This document shows positions 34,964 to 45,170 of a DNA stretch of 64,000 bases, piece by piece; within the stretch, counting starts at the first letter, position 1, and every line of letters begins with the position of its first letter. Origin of the DNA: Rhodoferax sp. (lineage in GTDB: Bacteria > Pseudomonadota > Gammaproteobacteria > Burkholderiales > Burkholderiaceae_C); NCBI RefSeq assembly GCF_030697375.1, contig NZ_JAUYQD010000035.1, forward strand, positions 62,001 through 126,000, written 5' to 3'. Made by a program: the position numbers and the translations under genes. Under the pieces are notes generated by a model. That model did no database searches and was not told where the DNA came from. It saw only the letters and a program-made list of their open reading frames with translations.

Positions 34964-35022
34964 CGGGTACCTGGTTCTACGATGCGCGTCGCTGCGCGTC
35001 AAATTTCAAAGAGTTCATTTCA

Positions 35023-37932
35023 ATGCCCAAAATTCTCAAATCTGCCCCCCCCTCCACCACCATGCAATTACCCGCCCAGGCCATCAGCGAAGAAGTGTTA
35101 TTGGAAAAATACGCCAAGGCGGATGAGAAAAATATTCTGGACGTCAACCAACGCGTGGCGCGCGCCCTTGCAGAGCAGGAAGTACCGGCCGAGCGGGAGC
35201 AATGGGAAGCCCGGTTTCTGGACGCCTTGCAAGGGGGATTTTTACCCGCTGGGCGCATCCAGTCGGCGGCAGGCACCGATCTGGCGGCCACACTCATCAA
35301 CTGTTTTGTACAACCCGTAGGCGACTCCATTGCCCAAGAGGAAGATGGGCACCCCGGCATTTACACAGCACTCACCCAAGCGGCCGAAACCATGCGCCGT
35401 GGTGGCGGTGTGGGCTATGATTTTTCCCGCATCCGCCCCCGCGGGGCCTGGGTGGGCAGCACCCAAAGCAGTGCCTCCGGGCCTGTCAGCTATATGCGGG
35501 TGTTTGACCGTTCTTGCGAGACGGTAGAGTCTGCCGGCGCACGCCGTGGCGCACAGATGGGTGTGCTGCGCTGTGACCACCCCGACATCGAAGAATTTAT
35601 CCACGCCAAAGATGCCGGCGACCTCAAGAACTTCAATATTTCGGTGGGCATTACCGATGCGTTCATGCAGGCCGTCCAGAGTGATGCCATGGTGGATCTG
35701 GTGCACCACGCGCGCCCCGGACAAGGCCAAGTCGCCGCGGGAGCCTACCAAAAGGAAACCGTTCCCGGTGAATCAAGCAGCGCGCAATGGGTGTACCGCA
35801 GCATACGGGCCACGGAGTTGTGGGACCAGATCATGCGCTCCACCTACGACCATGCCGAACCTGGCGTGCTGTTTTTGGACCAGATCAACCGCGACAACAA
35901 CCTGGCCTACTGCGAAACCATTGCCAGCACCAACCCCTGCGCCGAACAGCCCCTTCCACCCTATGGCTGCTGCTGCCTGGGCTCCATCGACCTGACCCGT
36001 TTTGTGCGCAAACCCTTTACCGACAAAGCACACTTTGACGATGCCGGCTTTGCCGAGCTGGCGCGCGTGGCCACACGCATGCTGGACAACGTGCTGGATG
36101 CCACCGTCTGGCCACTGCCGCAACAGCAAGAAGAAGCACGCAGCAAGCGCCGTGTCGGCTTGGGCTTTACCGGCCTGGGGGACGCATTGGTCATGCTCAA
36201 CGTGCCTTACAACACCCCAGCCGCCCGGACCATCGCCGAACACATTTCGCGCCTGATGCGCGACACCGCCTACGACGCCTCGGTCGAGCTGGCCCAAGAG
36301 CGCGGGGCCTTCCCCCTGTTCAATGCTGACCTGTACCTGAGCGGACCCAGTTTTGCGTCCCGCCTGCCCGCGGCGCTCAAGGAACGTGTTCGCACCCATG
36401 GCTTGCGCAACTCGCATCTGCTGTCCATTGCACCCACCGGCACCATCAGCCTGGCATTTGCGGACAACGCCAGCAACGGCATTGAGCCAGCGTTCAGCTG
36501 GACCTATACCCGCAAGAAGCGCATGCCCGACGGCAGCTTCAAGGAATACGCGGTCGAAGACCACGCCTGGCGTCTGTACCGCCACCTGAAGGGCAAAGAC
36601 GCGGCATTGACGCCTGCGTTTGTCACGGCACTGGAACTCAGCGCACAGGACCACTCCTCCATGGTGGCTGCGGTGGCGCCTTTTATTGACACCGCCATCT
36701 CCAAAACCGTCAATGTGCCGGCCGACTACCCCTATGCGGATTTCCAAAATCTGTACATGGATGCGTGGAGCTCCGGCCTCAAAGGGCTGGCGACCTACCG
36801 GCCCAATTCGGTGCTGGGCTCGGTCCTGAGTGTGGGCGCTGCACCCGCCGCTGCGCCCCTGCAAATTGCCGATGCCAACCAGCGCCTGGCGCTGGACAAG
36901 CTGCCCGCACCCGTGCTGTCGTCCCTGCGCTGGCCCAACCGCCCTGAGTTGCCCGGCGGCAACCCGGCCTGGACCTTCATGGTGCGCCATACCTTTGGCG
37001 ACTTTGCACTGTTTGTGGGTGAATTGGCCCCGGGGGAAGGCCAGCAACCCAAACCTTTTGAAGTGTGGGTCAATGGCACGGACGAGCCACGCGGCTTGGG
37101 CGCTTTGGCAAAAACCCTCTCCATGGACCTGCGGACCAACGACCCCGCCTGGTTGCGCCTCAAGCTGGATGCACTGTCCACCGTGGCCGAAGAGCACGCC
37201 TTCGAGATGCCCTTCCCGCCCCATGGCCACAAACGCCTGTTCCCCGGTGTGGTGGCGGCCACGGCAGCGGTCATCCGCTGGCGCTGCGAACAGCTCAACG
37301 CCTTTGCGGGTGCGGACAATCCGCAAAATACCCCCGTGCTCAACGCCATGTTCAGCCGTGCCGAGCCACAAACCGGCCCTTCGGGCACCTTGGCCTGGTC
37401 GGTGGACATTGACAACGCCGCCACGGGCGAAGCCTTCACCCTGACACTCAAGGAAGTCACCTTGCCGGGTGCGGATGGCAATATGGTGACACGCCCCTGC
37501 GCCGTGGGCTTCTCCGGCAACTACCCCCGCGCTTTGGATGGATTGGCCCGTCTGTTGTCGCTGGACATGCGTGTGATCGACCCAGCCTGGATCGGCATGA
37601 AGCTGCGCAAGTTGCTCAACTACGCGGAGCCCCTGGGCCATTTCATGGCTTTTGTGCCCGGCCTGCCCCATGGCGAACGCCGCCAGCAAACTTGGCCGTC
37701 TACCGTGGCCTACATGGCGCGTCTGATCATCCACCGCTACGCCATGCTGGGTGTGTTAAACGAAGAGGGTTACCCCCTTCGCGATATGGGGGTGTTGGAC
37801 GCACCGCAAGACAAAGCAGCAAGCCACACCATGGCCGGCAAAACCTGCCCCGAGTGCGGCAACCCCACCGTGATCCACAAAGACGGCTGCGATTTTTGCA
37901 CCGCCTGCGGCTATGTGGGACAGTGCGGCTAA
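35023..37932 (+). CDS. nrdJ: Adenosylcobalamin-dependent ribonucleotide reductase (class II)
   Basis: Predicted 969-residue enzyme making deoxyribonucleotides without oxygen. Class II features are the radical-site motif NPCAEQPLPPYGCCCLGS, the first redox cysteine in NCFVQP, and SIAPTGTISL. After the catalytic barrel come two similar repeats (about residues 640-775 and 785-915), each with GxLAxxLSxDxRxxDPAW-like text. A C-terminal zinc-like region follows (CPECG, CDFCTACGYVGQCG). It needs B12 and can work in anoxic denitrifying cells. A strong terminator follows. The FNR-like box before it suggests anaerobic induction. Confidence 0.95.
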   Translation: MPKILKSAPPSTTMQLPAQAISEEVLLEKYAKADEKNILDVNQRVARALAEQEVPAEREQWEARFLDALQGGFLPAGRIQSAAGTDLAATLINCFVQPVGDSIAQEEDGHPGIYTALTQAAETMRRGGGVGYDFSRIRPRGAWVGSTQSSASGPVSYMRVFDRSCETVESAGARRGAQMGVLRCDHPDIEEFIHAKDAGDLKNFNISVGITDAFMQAVQSDAMVDLVHHARPGQGQVAAGAYQKETVPGESSSAQWVYRSIRATELWDQIMRSTYDHAEPGVLFLDQINRDNNLAYCETIASTNPCAEQPLPPYGCCCLGSIDLTRFVRKPFTDKAHFDDAGFAELARVATRMLDNVLDATVWPLPQQQEEARSKRRVGLGFTGLGDALVMLNVPYNTPAARTIAEHISRLMRDTAYDASVELAQERGAFPLFNADLYLSGPSFASRLPAALKERVRTHGLRNSHLLSIAPTGTISLAFADNASNGIEPAFSWTYTRKKRMPDGSFKEYAVEDHAWRLYRHLKGKDAALTPAFVTALELSAQDHSSMVAAVAPFIDTAISKTVNVPADYPYADFQNLYMDAWSSGLKGLATYRPNSVLGSVLSVGAAPAAAPLQIADANQRLALDKLPAPVLSSLRWPNRPELPGGNPAWTFMVRHTFGDFALFVGELAPGEGQQPKPFEVWVNGTDEPRGLGALAKTLSMDLRTNDPAWLRLKLDALSTVAEEHAFEMPFPPHGHKRLFPGVVAATAAVIRWRCEQLNAFAGADNPQNTPVLNAMFSRAEPQTGPSGTLAWSVDIDNAATGEAFTLTLKEVTLPGADGNMVTRPCAVGFSGNYPRALDGLARLLSLDMRVIDPAWIGMKLRKLLNYAEPLGHFMAFVPGLPHGERRQQTWPSTVAYMARLIIHRYAMLGVLNEEGYPLRDMGVLDAPQDKAASHTMAGKTCPECGNPTVIHKDGCDFCTACGYVGQCG

Positions 37933-38277
37933 GCGCCACAGCCATCCCGGCAGTGACCTCTTGAAACACTGAGTTGAAAAGCCGCCTGGTGCGGGTTTTC
38001 AGGTAAATAAAAGCAGTTCCTCGCAAGAGGAACTGCTTTTTTCATTGGCATTGGCGCAACGCAAGTCAACCGGTCAAACCTCTGAACCTGGGTAAATGCC
38101 TCCACCGGGATAGGGTGCTTGCGAGTTATCAATCTGCAAACAACGGCGACGCCTAGCATTGGCTACTCCAATTGCTGGCCTTCCTCCACAAGCTCTTGAC
38201 GGGCTCACAGAGGGTGCTACTTGAGTCAACCCGGTAGCCAGTCCGATCAGGCCTGCTCGCCGATGTTAGGAGCCCCC
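37933..38277. other. Spacer between nrdJ and the chemotaxis receptor gene
   Basis: About 345 bp without a convincing gene. It holds the nrdJ terminator at 38009-38042. The rest should contain the promoter of the chemoreceptor gene, but I see no clear sigma-70 or sigma-28 pattern. Confidence 0.6.
38009..38042 (+). terminator. Rho-independent terminator after nrdJ
   Basis: AAGCAGTTCCTC (38011-38022), GCAA loop and GAGGAACTGCTT (38027-38038) form an exact 12-bp stem followed by a run of T. Preceding A residues make it potentially bidirectional. It is the clearest terminator in the window. Confidence 0.93.
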
Positions 38278-40416
38278 ATGCCCGTTCTTCACCGCCTCAG
38301 CCTGGCGCAAAAATTTCTCATCCTCGGCGCCATGGCGTTGCTGATGACCGTACTCCCCACCGGGCTGTACCTTTCGACGGCACTGCCCGCGATTGACATG
38401 GCCCAACGGGAAGCCCAAGGCGGTGCACCCTTGATGGCACTGCAAAAGGTCGTCCAACTGACCCAGCAGCACCGCGGCATTGCGGCGGGCATGCTGGGTG
38501 GCAACGAGGTGCTGGCCCAGCGGCGGCCGGATACCCGCGATTCGCTGGCCCAAGCCATCGTCCAACTGGAGGACAGCCTGAAAACCGCCGGCGCCTCGGC
38601 ACACACCGTAGCGCAGTGGAGTGAGCACAAACGGCGCTGGAACACGCTGGAACAGACCGTGGCGGACCGTAAACTGAATTCTGCGGAGAGTTCAGCACAA
38701 CACACGCAACTGATAGCCCAACTCCTGGAGCTCAACGACAATGTCCTGGACGAGTTTTCCCTCACCTACGACGCCCATCCTGACAGTTATGCCTTGATTC
38801 TTGCGGCATTCAGCGAAGCCCCAGCGCTGGCCGAACGGTTGGGCCAACTGCGCGCCCAGGGCACCGGATTTCTGGCCAACAAAAACCTGCCGCTGGAAAA
38901 ACGCGGCAGTTTGTCGGCGACTCAGACCCGCGCCAATGAACTGTTCAGCGCCATGGTGCGCAACCTGAACAAGGCGAACTCCAGCAATCCCGCGTTTAAA
39001 AAGGCCATGGCCAGCAAGGTTCAATCCTTGCAGGCGCAGGTGGCCATGACACTGGCCATGGCGGATCAGAACTTGATCAATGCCCGCGAACTGAGCATGC
39101 CGGCCAATGTGTATTTCCAGGACTTCACCAACACCATCGATGCGGTGTACACCTTCAATGGCGTGGCCTTGCATGCGGTCACCGCATTGTTGGACCAACG
39201 GGCCAGTGAATTGTGGCGAAACTCGATGCTGGTCGTGGGCCTGCTGCTGGCCACCTCAATGTCGGCCGTGGTGCTCTCGCTGGCCTGTGTGCGCAGCATC
39301 ACCGGCCCCGTGCATGAGGCGCTGGAAGTCGCACGCGCTGCCTCCGAGGGGAACCTGACGGTCTCCATACCGGTGCGTGGCAGCAACGAGATCGGGCAGC
39401 TGATGGGGGCACTGGCCACCATGCAAAACAATCTCACGCCCATCGTCGGCGCCGTGCGCAACAACGCCATCAGCGTGGCCAACGACAGTACGGCGATCGC
39501 GCAGGGCAGCCTGGAGCAGAGTCGGCGCATTGAACAGCAGTCTGCCGCGTTGGAAGAAGTCGCTGCGTCGATGCACGAGCTGGACTCGGCCGTCAAAAAC
39601 AACGCCCACAACGCCCAGCAAGCCAACCAACAAGCACAAGCCGCCGCCAAATTGGCAATCGTAGGGGGTGAGGCGGTCCAGCAAATGATTTTCACCATGC
39701 AAGGCATCCATACCAGCAGCCAGCAGATTGCAGAAATTCTCCATGTCATCAACGGCATCGCGTTCCAGACCAACCTCCTTGCGCTCAACGCCGCCGTAGA
39801 AGCTGCCCGTGCGGGGGAGCAAGGCCGCGGCTTCGCCGTGGTAGCCAGCGAAGTGCGCGTCCTGGCCCAGCGCAGTGCCGACGCCGCCAAGGAAATCAAG
39901 CGCCTGGTAGCCACCAGCGTCGAGCGGGTGGAGGAAGGGTCCGCACTGGTGGAGCAGACGGGAATGACGGTGGCAGACATCGTGACCGCCATCCAGCGCG
40001 TGGCGGATTACATGGAAGACATCAGCGCTGCCAGCAAAGCGCAAAGCGCCAGCGTGGCCCAAGTCAGCGAAGCCGTATCGCATATCGACAAAGCAACCCA
40101 GGAAAACGCCGCGCTGGTGGAAGAAAGCGCCGCTGCCGCCGATAGCCTCCAGCGCCAAGCCCAGCAACTGGTGCAGTCCGTGGCGGTGTTCACGCTGAAT
40201 GGCGACCACCGGCAGGGTGGGCCCGCCAGTGTGGCGGTTCCACTACGCCAATCCAGCCATCACCTGGGGCGCGACCCTGAGCGCCGTGGGCCCCATCGCG
40301 CACCGAACGTCTCGCGCATTCAACCGTCCTTGCTGGCCCAGCTCACATCCGCACGGGTAGCGGCAGTCAAACCCATGCCCCCACACCACACCGACGAACA
40401 ATGGACCACCTTTTGA
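38278..40416 (+). CDS. Methyl-accepting chemotaxis protein
   Basis: Predicted 712-residue transmembrane chemoreceptor. I chose ATG at 38278 because TAGGAG lies 5 bp upstream; starts at 38221 or 38263 are possible. Layout: helix near residues 14-34; a mostly helical periplasmic sensor of about 290 residues with a stretch like nitrate/nitrite-sensing NIT domains ([12 protein letters not shown]); second helix ([15 protein letters not shown]); HAMP; and the signalling hairpin tip [20 protein letters not shown]. The extreme C-terminus is QWTTF, similar to the NWETF pentapeptide that docks CheR/CheB. The ligand is unknown. Confidence 0.93.
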   Translation: MPVLHRLSLAQKFLILGAMALLMTVLPTGLYLSTALPAIDMAQREAQGGAPLMALQKVVQLTQQHRGIAAGMLGGNEVLAQRRPDTRDSLAQAIVQLEDSLKTAGASAHTVAQWSEHKRRWNTLEQTVADRKLNSAESSAQHTQLIAQLLELNDNVLDEFSLTYDAHPDSYALILAAFSEAPALAERLGQLRAQGTGFLANKNLPLEKRGSLSATQTRANELFSAMVRNLNKANSSNPAFKKAMASKVQSLQAQVAMTLAMADQNLINARELSMPANVYFQDFTNTIDAVYTFNGVALHAVTALLDQRASELWRNSMLVVGLLLATSMSAVVLSLACVRSITGPVHEALEVARAASEGNLTVSIPVRGSNEIGQLMGALATMQNNLTPIVGAVRNNAISVANDSTAIAQGSLEQSRRIEQQSAALEEVAASMHELDSAVKNNAHNAQQANQQAQAAAKLAIVGGEAVQQMIFTMQGIHTSSQQIAEILHVINGIAFQTNLLALNAAVEAARAGEQGRGFAVVASEVRVLAQRSADAAKEIKRLVATSVERVEEGSALVEQTGMTVADIVTAIQRVADYMEDISAASKAQSASVAQVSEAVSHIDKATQENAALVEESAAAADSLQRQAQQLVQSVAVFTLNGDHRQGGPASVAVPLRQSSHHLGRDPERRGPHRAPNVSRIQPSLLAQLTSARVAAVKPMPPHHTDEQWTTF

Positions 40417-40442
40417 AGCCATCCACCACCGCGCCAGGGCTG

Positions 40443-42917
40443 TCACTCCATACGCGCTTGTGATGCGTGCAACAGCGCCAGAAAAGCATGCTGTGTGCCG
40501 GGTTTGTTCAGGCAATGGTCAAAGCCATGCGCCAGGTACCTGGCGTGGCTCTGGGCGTCGTCACTTCCAGAGTACGCCACGATGAAGCTGGGCTTTTGCG
40601 CGGCCTGGGCCTGAAAGTCACGGATCCGCTGGAGCGCCTCCAGCCCCCCCATGATGGGCATTTCAATGTCCAGGAAAATCAGATGGGGACGACGGTGCAT
40701 GACCCTTTCCAGCGCCTCACAGCCATTGATGGCGGATTCAACCTCCAGCGCTGCGTACTGCAGCTGGGCCAGCATGACCATGCGGTTGAAGTCGTCATCG
40801 TCAACCACCAGCACCCTCTGTGGCCCCAGCGCCTGGGGCCCGTGCTCCACAGGCGTAGCCCCATTGGCAACCACGGAGGCAGGCAAGTCAGCGTCTGCGC
40901 CGCCCGGCCAAGAATTCAACTCCAGGGTGAGTGTGGTCCCCAAGGCATCGGATGTTTCCATGGACAGTCTGCCACCTTGCACCCGGGCCAACAACTGCGA
41001 GGAATAGGCCCCCAGCCCGGTCCCCCCCTGTTTGCCATCGCTCGCATATTTGGTGAAAAACCTTTCCCGCATGGATGCCGGCACCGCACCCTGGTTGTGG
41101 ATACGCATACTGGCCATGGGGCCACCGTGCAGCGCCACACGGACCACCGAATGCTCCGGTGCCGCTTCCACCGCATTCTTGACCAGATTGGCCACAATGG
41201 AGTAACACAAGGACTCCTCGGCGCTGGCAAAAACATGGCCCCACTGGTCCGTGACTTCCATCAACACCGATTTGGACCGCGCATGGGCGTCCAGGTCTTG
41301 GAACACGGACTTGACCAAGGCTGTCAAATCCACACATTCAGGCTGAACCACATAGTTCCCGTTTTCCATCCGGTACAGGTCCAGGGAAAGGTTGACCATG
41401 TGCAGCGCCCGGTTGGCGGCGCTTTCCATCATGCCCAGGACGCGCTCCTCTTGCGCATTCATCACACGCCCCGCGCGCAGCAAGGCCGGGGCGGCGACGA
41501 GGCTGCCCAGCGGAGTTTTCAGGTCGTGGCGGGCGATCCGTTCGACCGTTTCCAGTGAGGACATGGCCTGCGTCAACGCCACATTTTTGCTATCCAGCTC
41601 GGCGGTGCGCTGCTGCACCCGTTCTTCCAGCACACGCTCGGACGCTTGCAAGGACTCCACCAGCCGCTGCTGCGCCACCAGGGCCTCACGCTGGGCCAGC
41701 GCCTTTTCGCGGCGTATGGCGTTGAAGCGGTCGGCCAGCGCAAAGGCCAGCAGCATCATTTCCAACCCCGAGCCAAACTGCAAGGCATTCACCGTGAAGG
41801 GGTTGGTGGGCAGCCACCCCAAGGCCCTGAGCACGGAAACCATGGCGGCCAAACACAGCACGGCAAACGCCGCCAAAAAGAAATAGGCGCTGCGTTGGCG
41901 TTTGATAGCACACCACACACCCATGACCAAAACCAGGGCTCCGGTCGCTCCGTACAGCAGGGCAGCAGGTTTGACCAAAACGGGCAATGCCAAGCCAAAA
42001 CCAATCGGCGCCGCAAGAAAAAGGCCTACCAACGGTTTCAACACGCGGTCCGAATAGGGGATGACCTGGCGCGTATGGAGGATATAGCGCATGAAAACCA
42101 GCAAGGCCGCCAGCGAATAGGAATACCCCACGCTGCTTGCGATATTCGACCATAGCGGAGAGTCATTCCACAAAAACTCTTTGGCCAATCCGTTTTGTGC
42201 GGCCATGGTGAGTGCCATGCTGGTGGCAAACGCAACGTACAGCAAATAGGCCACATCCCACAGTGCGACAAAGAGCAGCAGATTGAACAGAATCATCGCC
42301 GCAGCGATGCCGAAATACCATGCCTGGGCCATGTAATCACTGCGCTCATAGGCATGAAACGCTTGGGGCTCCCACAGCCGGGCTGGAAGGGTGATCGGGC
42401 CGTAGGAACGGATACGCAGGTACATCGTCTGTTGGGTATGTGCCGCCACATTCAGCGGAAACACAAAAAAACGATTGGCGTAGGGGCGCGTGGCAAAGGG
42501 CATCACGCTTCCGGTCTCCACCGATACCGAAGGCCCGCCCGCCGTGGGCTGGTGGAGTTGGATGCTGGTGATACCGGGGTAATGCACCTCCAGCATGCGT
42601 TGCAGCGCCTGGTCACTGCTGTTCTTCAGCGTCAGCCGTAACCAATAAGCGGACCGGCTGTAGCCAAAATTCAGCGCATCCCCAGCCGGAAAACCCGACA
42701 CAAAGCGCCCGGAAACATCGGCTTTCTGCACATCGGCCAGCGTCAACGCCCGCTCTGGATCTTCCAACACCGAAAAATATTCCGTCAGTGATACCGGTGC
42801 CGTTGCACCGAGAGGAAGCTCCAGCGCCTGGTCGGCAGCCCACCCCCAAGACGACAGCAGACAGCCCCCGCACAGGATCAGAGTTGTCAGAATTCTGCGT
42901 CCGCCGCTCGTGTACAT
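40443..42917 (-). CDS. Hybrid histidine kinase with 7TMR-DISM sensor
   Basis: Predicted 824-residue membrane kinase. ATG at 42917 fits best (GAGGA about 7 bp upstream and a signal peptide ending near WAADQ). Order: periplasmic 7TMR-DISM extracellular domain (about residues 30-180), seven helices (about 185-390), coiled coil (LVESLQASERVLEERVQQR), HisKA H-box IARHDLKTPL, HATPase with N-box NLVKNAVEAA and G-box GTGLGAYS, then a receiver domain with VVDDDDFNR and phosphoacceptor LDIEMP. It converges on the chemoreceptor gene with 26 bp between. The separate output regulator is not in the window. Confidence 0.92.
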   Translation of the reverse strand: MYTSGGRRILTTLILCGGCLLSSWGWAADQALELPLGATAPVSLTEYFSVLEDPERALTLADVQKADVSGRFVSGFPAGDALNFGYSRSAYWLRLTLKNSSDQALQRMLEVHYPGITSIQLHQPTAGGPSVSVETGSVMPFATRPYANRFFVFPLNVAAHTQQTMYLRIRSYGPITLPARLWEPQAFHAYERSDYMAQAWYFGIAAAMILFNLLLFVALWDVAYLLYVAFATSMALTMAAQNGLAKEFLWNDSPLWSNIASSVGYSYSLAALLVFMRYILHTRQVIPYSDRVLKPLVGLFLAAPIGFGLALPVLVKPAALLYGATGALVLVMGVWCAIKRQRSAYFFLAAFAVLCLAAMVSVLRALGWLPTNPFTVNALQFGSGLEMMLLAFALADRFNAIRREKALAQREALVAQQRLVESLQASERVLEERVQQRTAELDSKNVALTQAMSSLETVERIARHDLKTPLGSLVAAPALLRAGRVMNAQEERVLGMMESAANRALHMVNLSLDLYRMENGNYVVQPECVDLTALVKSVFQDLDAHARSKSVLMEVTDQWGHVFASAEESLCYSIVANLVKNAVEAAPEHSVVRVALHGGPMASMRIHNQGAVPASMRERFFTKYASDGKQGGTGLGAYSSQLLARVQGGRLSMETSDALGTTLTLELNSWPGGADADLPASVVANGATPVEHGPQALGPQRVLVVDDDDFNRMVMLAQLQYAALEVESAINGCEALERVMHRRPHLIFLDIEMPIMGGLEALQRIRDFQAQAAQKPSFIVAYSGSDDAQSHARYLAHGFDHCLNKPGTQHAFLALLHASQARME

Positions 42918-43060
42918 GCCCGTATCCTCAAAATTAACGGTATGGAGAGTTCGCTGAGCCATTCTGGCACCCCAATTTGGCGCCAAGCTGACGAATCACT
43001 ACTGCCGTGCAGATTTTTGTTGCCGGGGAATGGACGTGCAGCCCCTGGCATTTGCTCTGT

Positions 43061-43110
43061 TTTTTATAGCTGCTTACGCAATACCTGCGGGGGCTAGCGC
43101 TCAATTTCGC
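43061..43110 (+). repeat. Comamonadaceae-type short intergenic repeat, copy A
   Basis: TTTTTTATAGCTGCTTACGC is followed by AATACCTGCGGGGGCTAGCG. It shares the ATAGCTGCTT-CGCAAT...GGGGGCTAG core with copies at 46703 and 50178. The CTAG inside it supplies the stop codon (TAG, minus strand) of the TetR gene, whose last six codons are also repeat sequence. Confidence 0.7.
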
Positions 43111-43783
43111 TTGTATTTTTGCGGCTGGACTTCTCTTTCCAGCAACTCGCCCCCAGCAGCACCACCTGCAACTGGTGGACAAAGTTTTCGGTCATCTCCT
43201 GTTCCAGCAGCGGCTGCTCGGGCGGTAGGTCCAAAATTTCAGGCGCGGCGGCCAGCATGGTGGTGACGATCAAGCCGCACACCATCTGCAGGCTGCTGGT
43301 GGGCATGTCGGGGTAGACGCCCAAGCGGCGGAAATCCTGCGCCATTTCATTGGTGAAGTGGATCACGTCGTTGCGGATGGCCAGCCGCAAAATGCGGCTG
43401 CCGCCCGAGCGTTCGCTCGAAATGAACAAAAACTGCAAGCGGTTTTGCTTGACGTACTGGTAATACACCTGCACTGAGCGGCGCACCATGTCATTGGGCG
43501 CAACCCCCGTTTGGCGGGCTTCGCGCAGCAAACGGCGCAGGGTGATGCCCATCTCTTCCACCAGGGCCAGCCCCAGCTCATCGGTATTGCGGAAATGCCG
43601 GTAAAAGGCGTTGGGCACCATACCCGCTTCACGCGCAATCTCGCGGATGCCCAGGCTGGTGAAGCTGCGCCCCTCGCCAATCAGGTCCAGCGCGGCCTGC
43701 AAGAGGCTGGCGCGGGTCAGGTCTTTGCGCTCACTGCGGGTCAGGGTGTCCTGGCGCTTGGCGGCAGACGACGGAACTGGCAT
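43094..43783 (-). CDS. TetR-family regulator of the desaturase operon (FabR/DesT-like)
   Basis: Predicted 229-residue repressor. I chose ATG at 43783 because GGAG lies 9 bp before it; ATG at 43798 adds five residues. The N-terminal helix-turn-helix is clear: FTSLGIREIAREAG and VPNAFYRHFRNTDELG. It is divergent from a ferredoxin reductase and fatty-acid desaturase, the arrangement of DesT with desCB in Pseudomonas aeruginosa, where the repressor senses acyl-CoA saturation. Two similar palindromes lie in the spacer. The C-terminal end runs into repeat copy A. Confidence 0.88.
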   Translation of the reverse strand: MPVPSSAAKRQDTLTRSERKDLTRASLLQAALDLIGEGRSFTSLGIREIAREAGMVPNAFYRHFRNTDELGLALVEEMGITLRRLLREARQTGVAPNDMVRRSVQVYYQYVKQNRLQFLFISSERSGGSRILRLAIRNDVIHFTNEMAQDFRRLGVYPDMPTSSLQMVCGLIVTTMLAAAPEILDLPPEQPLLEQEMTENFVHQLQVVLLGASCWKEKSSRKNTSEIER

Positions 43784-43831
43784 GTGTTGACTCTCCATAG
43801 TTCAGGCAAACGACGCCGCTTGCCTCTACAT

Positions 43832-43847
43832 GTGTACAGATGTACCC
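43832..43847. promoter_or_regulatory. Candidate TetR operator 1
   Basis: GTGTAC-AGAT-GTACCC, an inverted repeat with one mismatch and the same 6-4-6 layout as operator 2. It is about 50 bp before the TetR gene start and probably gives autoregulation. Confidence 0.55.
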
Positions 43848-43940
43848 GTTTAAATTTAACAATTTCTCCAATAAAAACAATGTCTTATCCATTGCATATT
43901 GGCAAAGCCCTCTAAATCAAGCCGTTTGTATAGACATTGC

Positions 43941-43956
43941 GTGTACAAACGTACAC
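43941..43956. promoter_or_regulatory. Candidate TetR operator 2
   Basis: GTGTAC-AAAC-GTACAC, an exact 6-4-6 inverted repeat, 45 bp before the ferredoxin reductase start. It is likely the site through which the TetR regulator controls the reductase-desaturase operon. Confidence 0.65.
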
Positions 43957-44000
43957 AATTAACCATGCCACAAGCCAACGCCCCCAGAAAGGACTTCCAG

Positions 44001-45119
44001 ATGACGGTTATAGACCATAACGTGCCCTCCACCTGGGCCCAGACCCTCACCGCGCCTTTGAAAGCGGCTCTGCAAAACCCCTGGGTGGAATCGATTGTCC
44101 GGCTCGGCGCGGTGGAGGATAGCCTGAGGGCACTGCACCCGATGCTGTCTTTGTCCACCGTGCGGGCCCGGGTGGTGCGCATCGCGCAGGAGACGGCGGA
44201 CACCAAGACCTTTGTTCTGCAGCCCAACGCACTGTGGAACGGAGCCCTGGCGGGCCAGTTTGTCCGGGTGCGGGTCGAGATCAAGGGCCGGCAGGTGGAG
44301 CGGGTGTACAGCCTGTCGTCACGCCCCGGCGCCCGCCGTCTTGCGATCACGGTCAAGCGCCAGCCCGGCGGACTGGTGTCCAACTATTTGCACGAGCACA
44401 CCCAGGTTGGTGATGTGCTGACCCTCAGCCAGGCGGCGGGTGACTTTGTGCTGCCCGCACAGTTGCCGGCAAAGCTACTGCTCTTGAGCGCCGGCAGCGG
44501 CATCACCCCCGTGATGGCCCTGCTGCGCGACCTGCAGGCGCGCCAGTACGCGGGCGACCTGGTGTTTTTCCACGCCTGCCGCACGCCCGCCGACGCCATC
44601 TTTGCCCAGGCCTTGGATGGCATGGCGCTCAGCTTTCCGGCTTTGAAGCGCATCACGCACTTCACCGCCACGGCCGCACGCCTCACGCCAGACACCCTGC
44701 GCTGGGCCGTGCCCGACCTGGACCAGCGTGCCACCTGGATGTGTGGCCCCAGTGCCTTTATGGAGGCGGTGCACGGCCTGTGGCAAGACGCCGCCATTGC
44801 CGCGCCGCTGCACAGCGAACGGTTTGCCACCACGCCCCTGCTGCCCGCATCCAGCCCCGGCACCCCGGTGAAAGTGCGTTGTGCGGCCAGCGCCCAGGAC
44901 TTCACGACCCGGGGCGGCGACGCGCTGCTGGTGCAAGCCGAACGCGCCGGGCTCAGCCCCAAACACGGCTGCCGCATCGGCATATGCCGCTCCTGCCAGT
45001 GCACCAAAACCAGCGGCACGGTGGAGAACCTGCAGACCAGCGAGCTCTCCAGCGCCCCCAACGAGTTGATACGCCTATGTATCTCGGCAGCGCGCTCCGA
45101 TGTCACGCTGGACCTTTGA
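44001..45119 (+). CDS. Ferredoxin reductase for fatty-acid desaturase (DesB-like)
   Basis: Predicted 372-residue electron-transfer protein. I chose ATG at 44001 because AAAGGA stands about 8 bp before it; starts upstream overlap the operator. Order: FAD domain with RVYSLSSRPG, NAD(P)H domain with SAGSGITPVMALLRDL and MCGPSAFMEAV, then a C-terminal plant-type [2Fe-2S] domain with CRIGICRSCQC and a later cysteine in LCISA. It passes electrons from NADPH to the desaturase 51 bp downstream. Confidence 0.9.
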   Translation: MTVIDHNVPSTWAQTLTAPLKAALQNPWVESIVRLGAVEDSLRALHPMLSLSTVRARVVRIAQETADTKTFVLQPNALWNGALAGQFVRVRVEIKGRQVERVYSLSSRPGARRLAITVKRQPGGLVSNYLHEHTQVGDVLTLSQAAGDFVLPAQLPAKLLLLSAGSGITPVMALLRDLQARQYAGDLVFFHACRTPADAIFAQALDGMALSFPALKRITHFTATAARLTPDTLRWAVPDLDQRATWMCGPSAFMEAVHGLWQDAAIAAPLHSERFATTPLLPASSPGTPVKVRCAASAQDFTTRGGDALLVQAERAGLSPKHGCRIGICRSCQCTKTSGTVENLQTSELSSAPNELIRLCISAARSDVTLDL

Positions 45120-45170
45120 TTCCCTGTTTACATCCCCTGTTTGCACCCCTGCTTTTTCAAGGAGAACGCC

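Noticed and set aside
34757..35022. Possible cobalamin riboswitch before the B12-dependent ribonucleotide reductase
   Set aside because: The conserved B12-box (GCCACTG-like) and the expected long multi-helix layout are not present.
35773..37734. 653-codon open frame on the minus strand inside nrdJ
   Set aside because: It is a shadow of the long GC-rich nrdJ frame: no recognisable domain, low-complexity composition, and nrdJ has all family motifs on the other strand.
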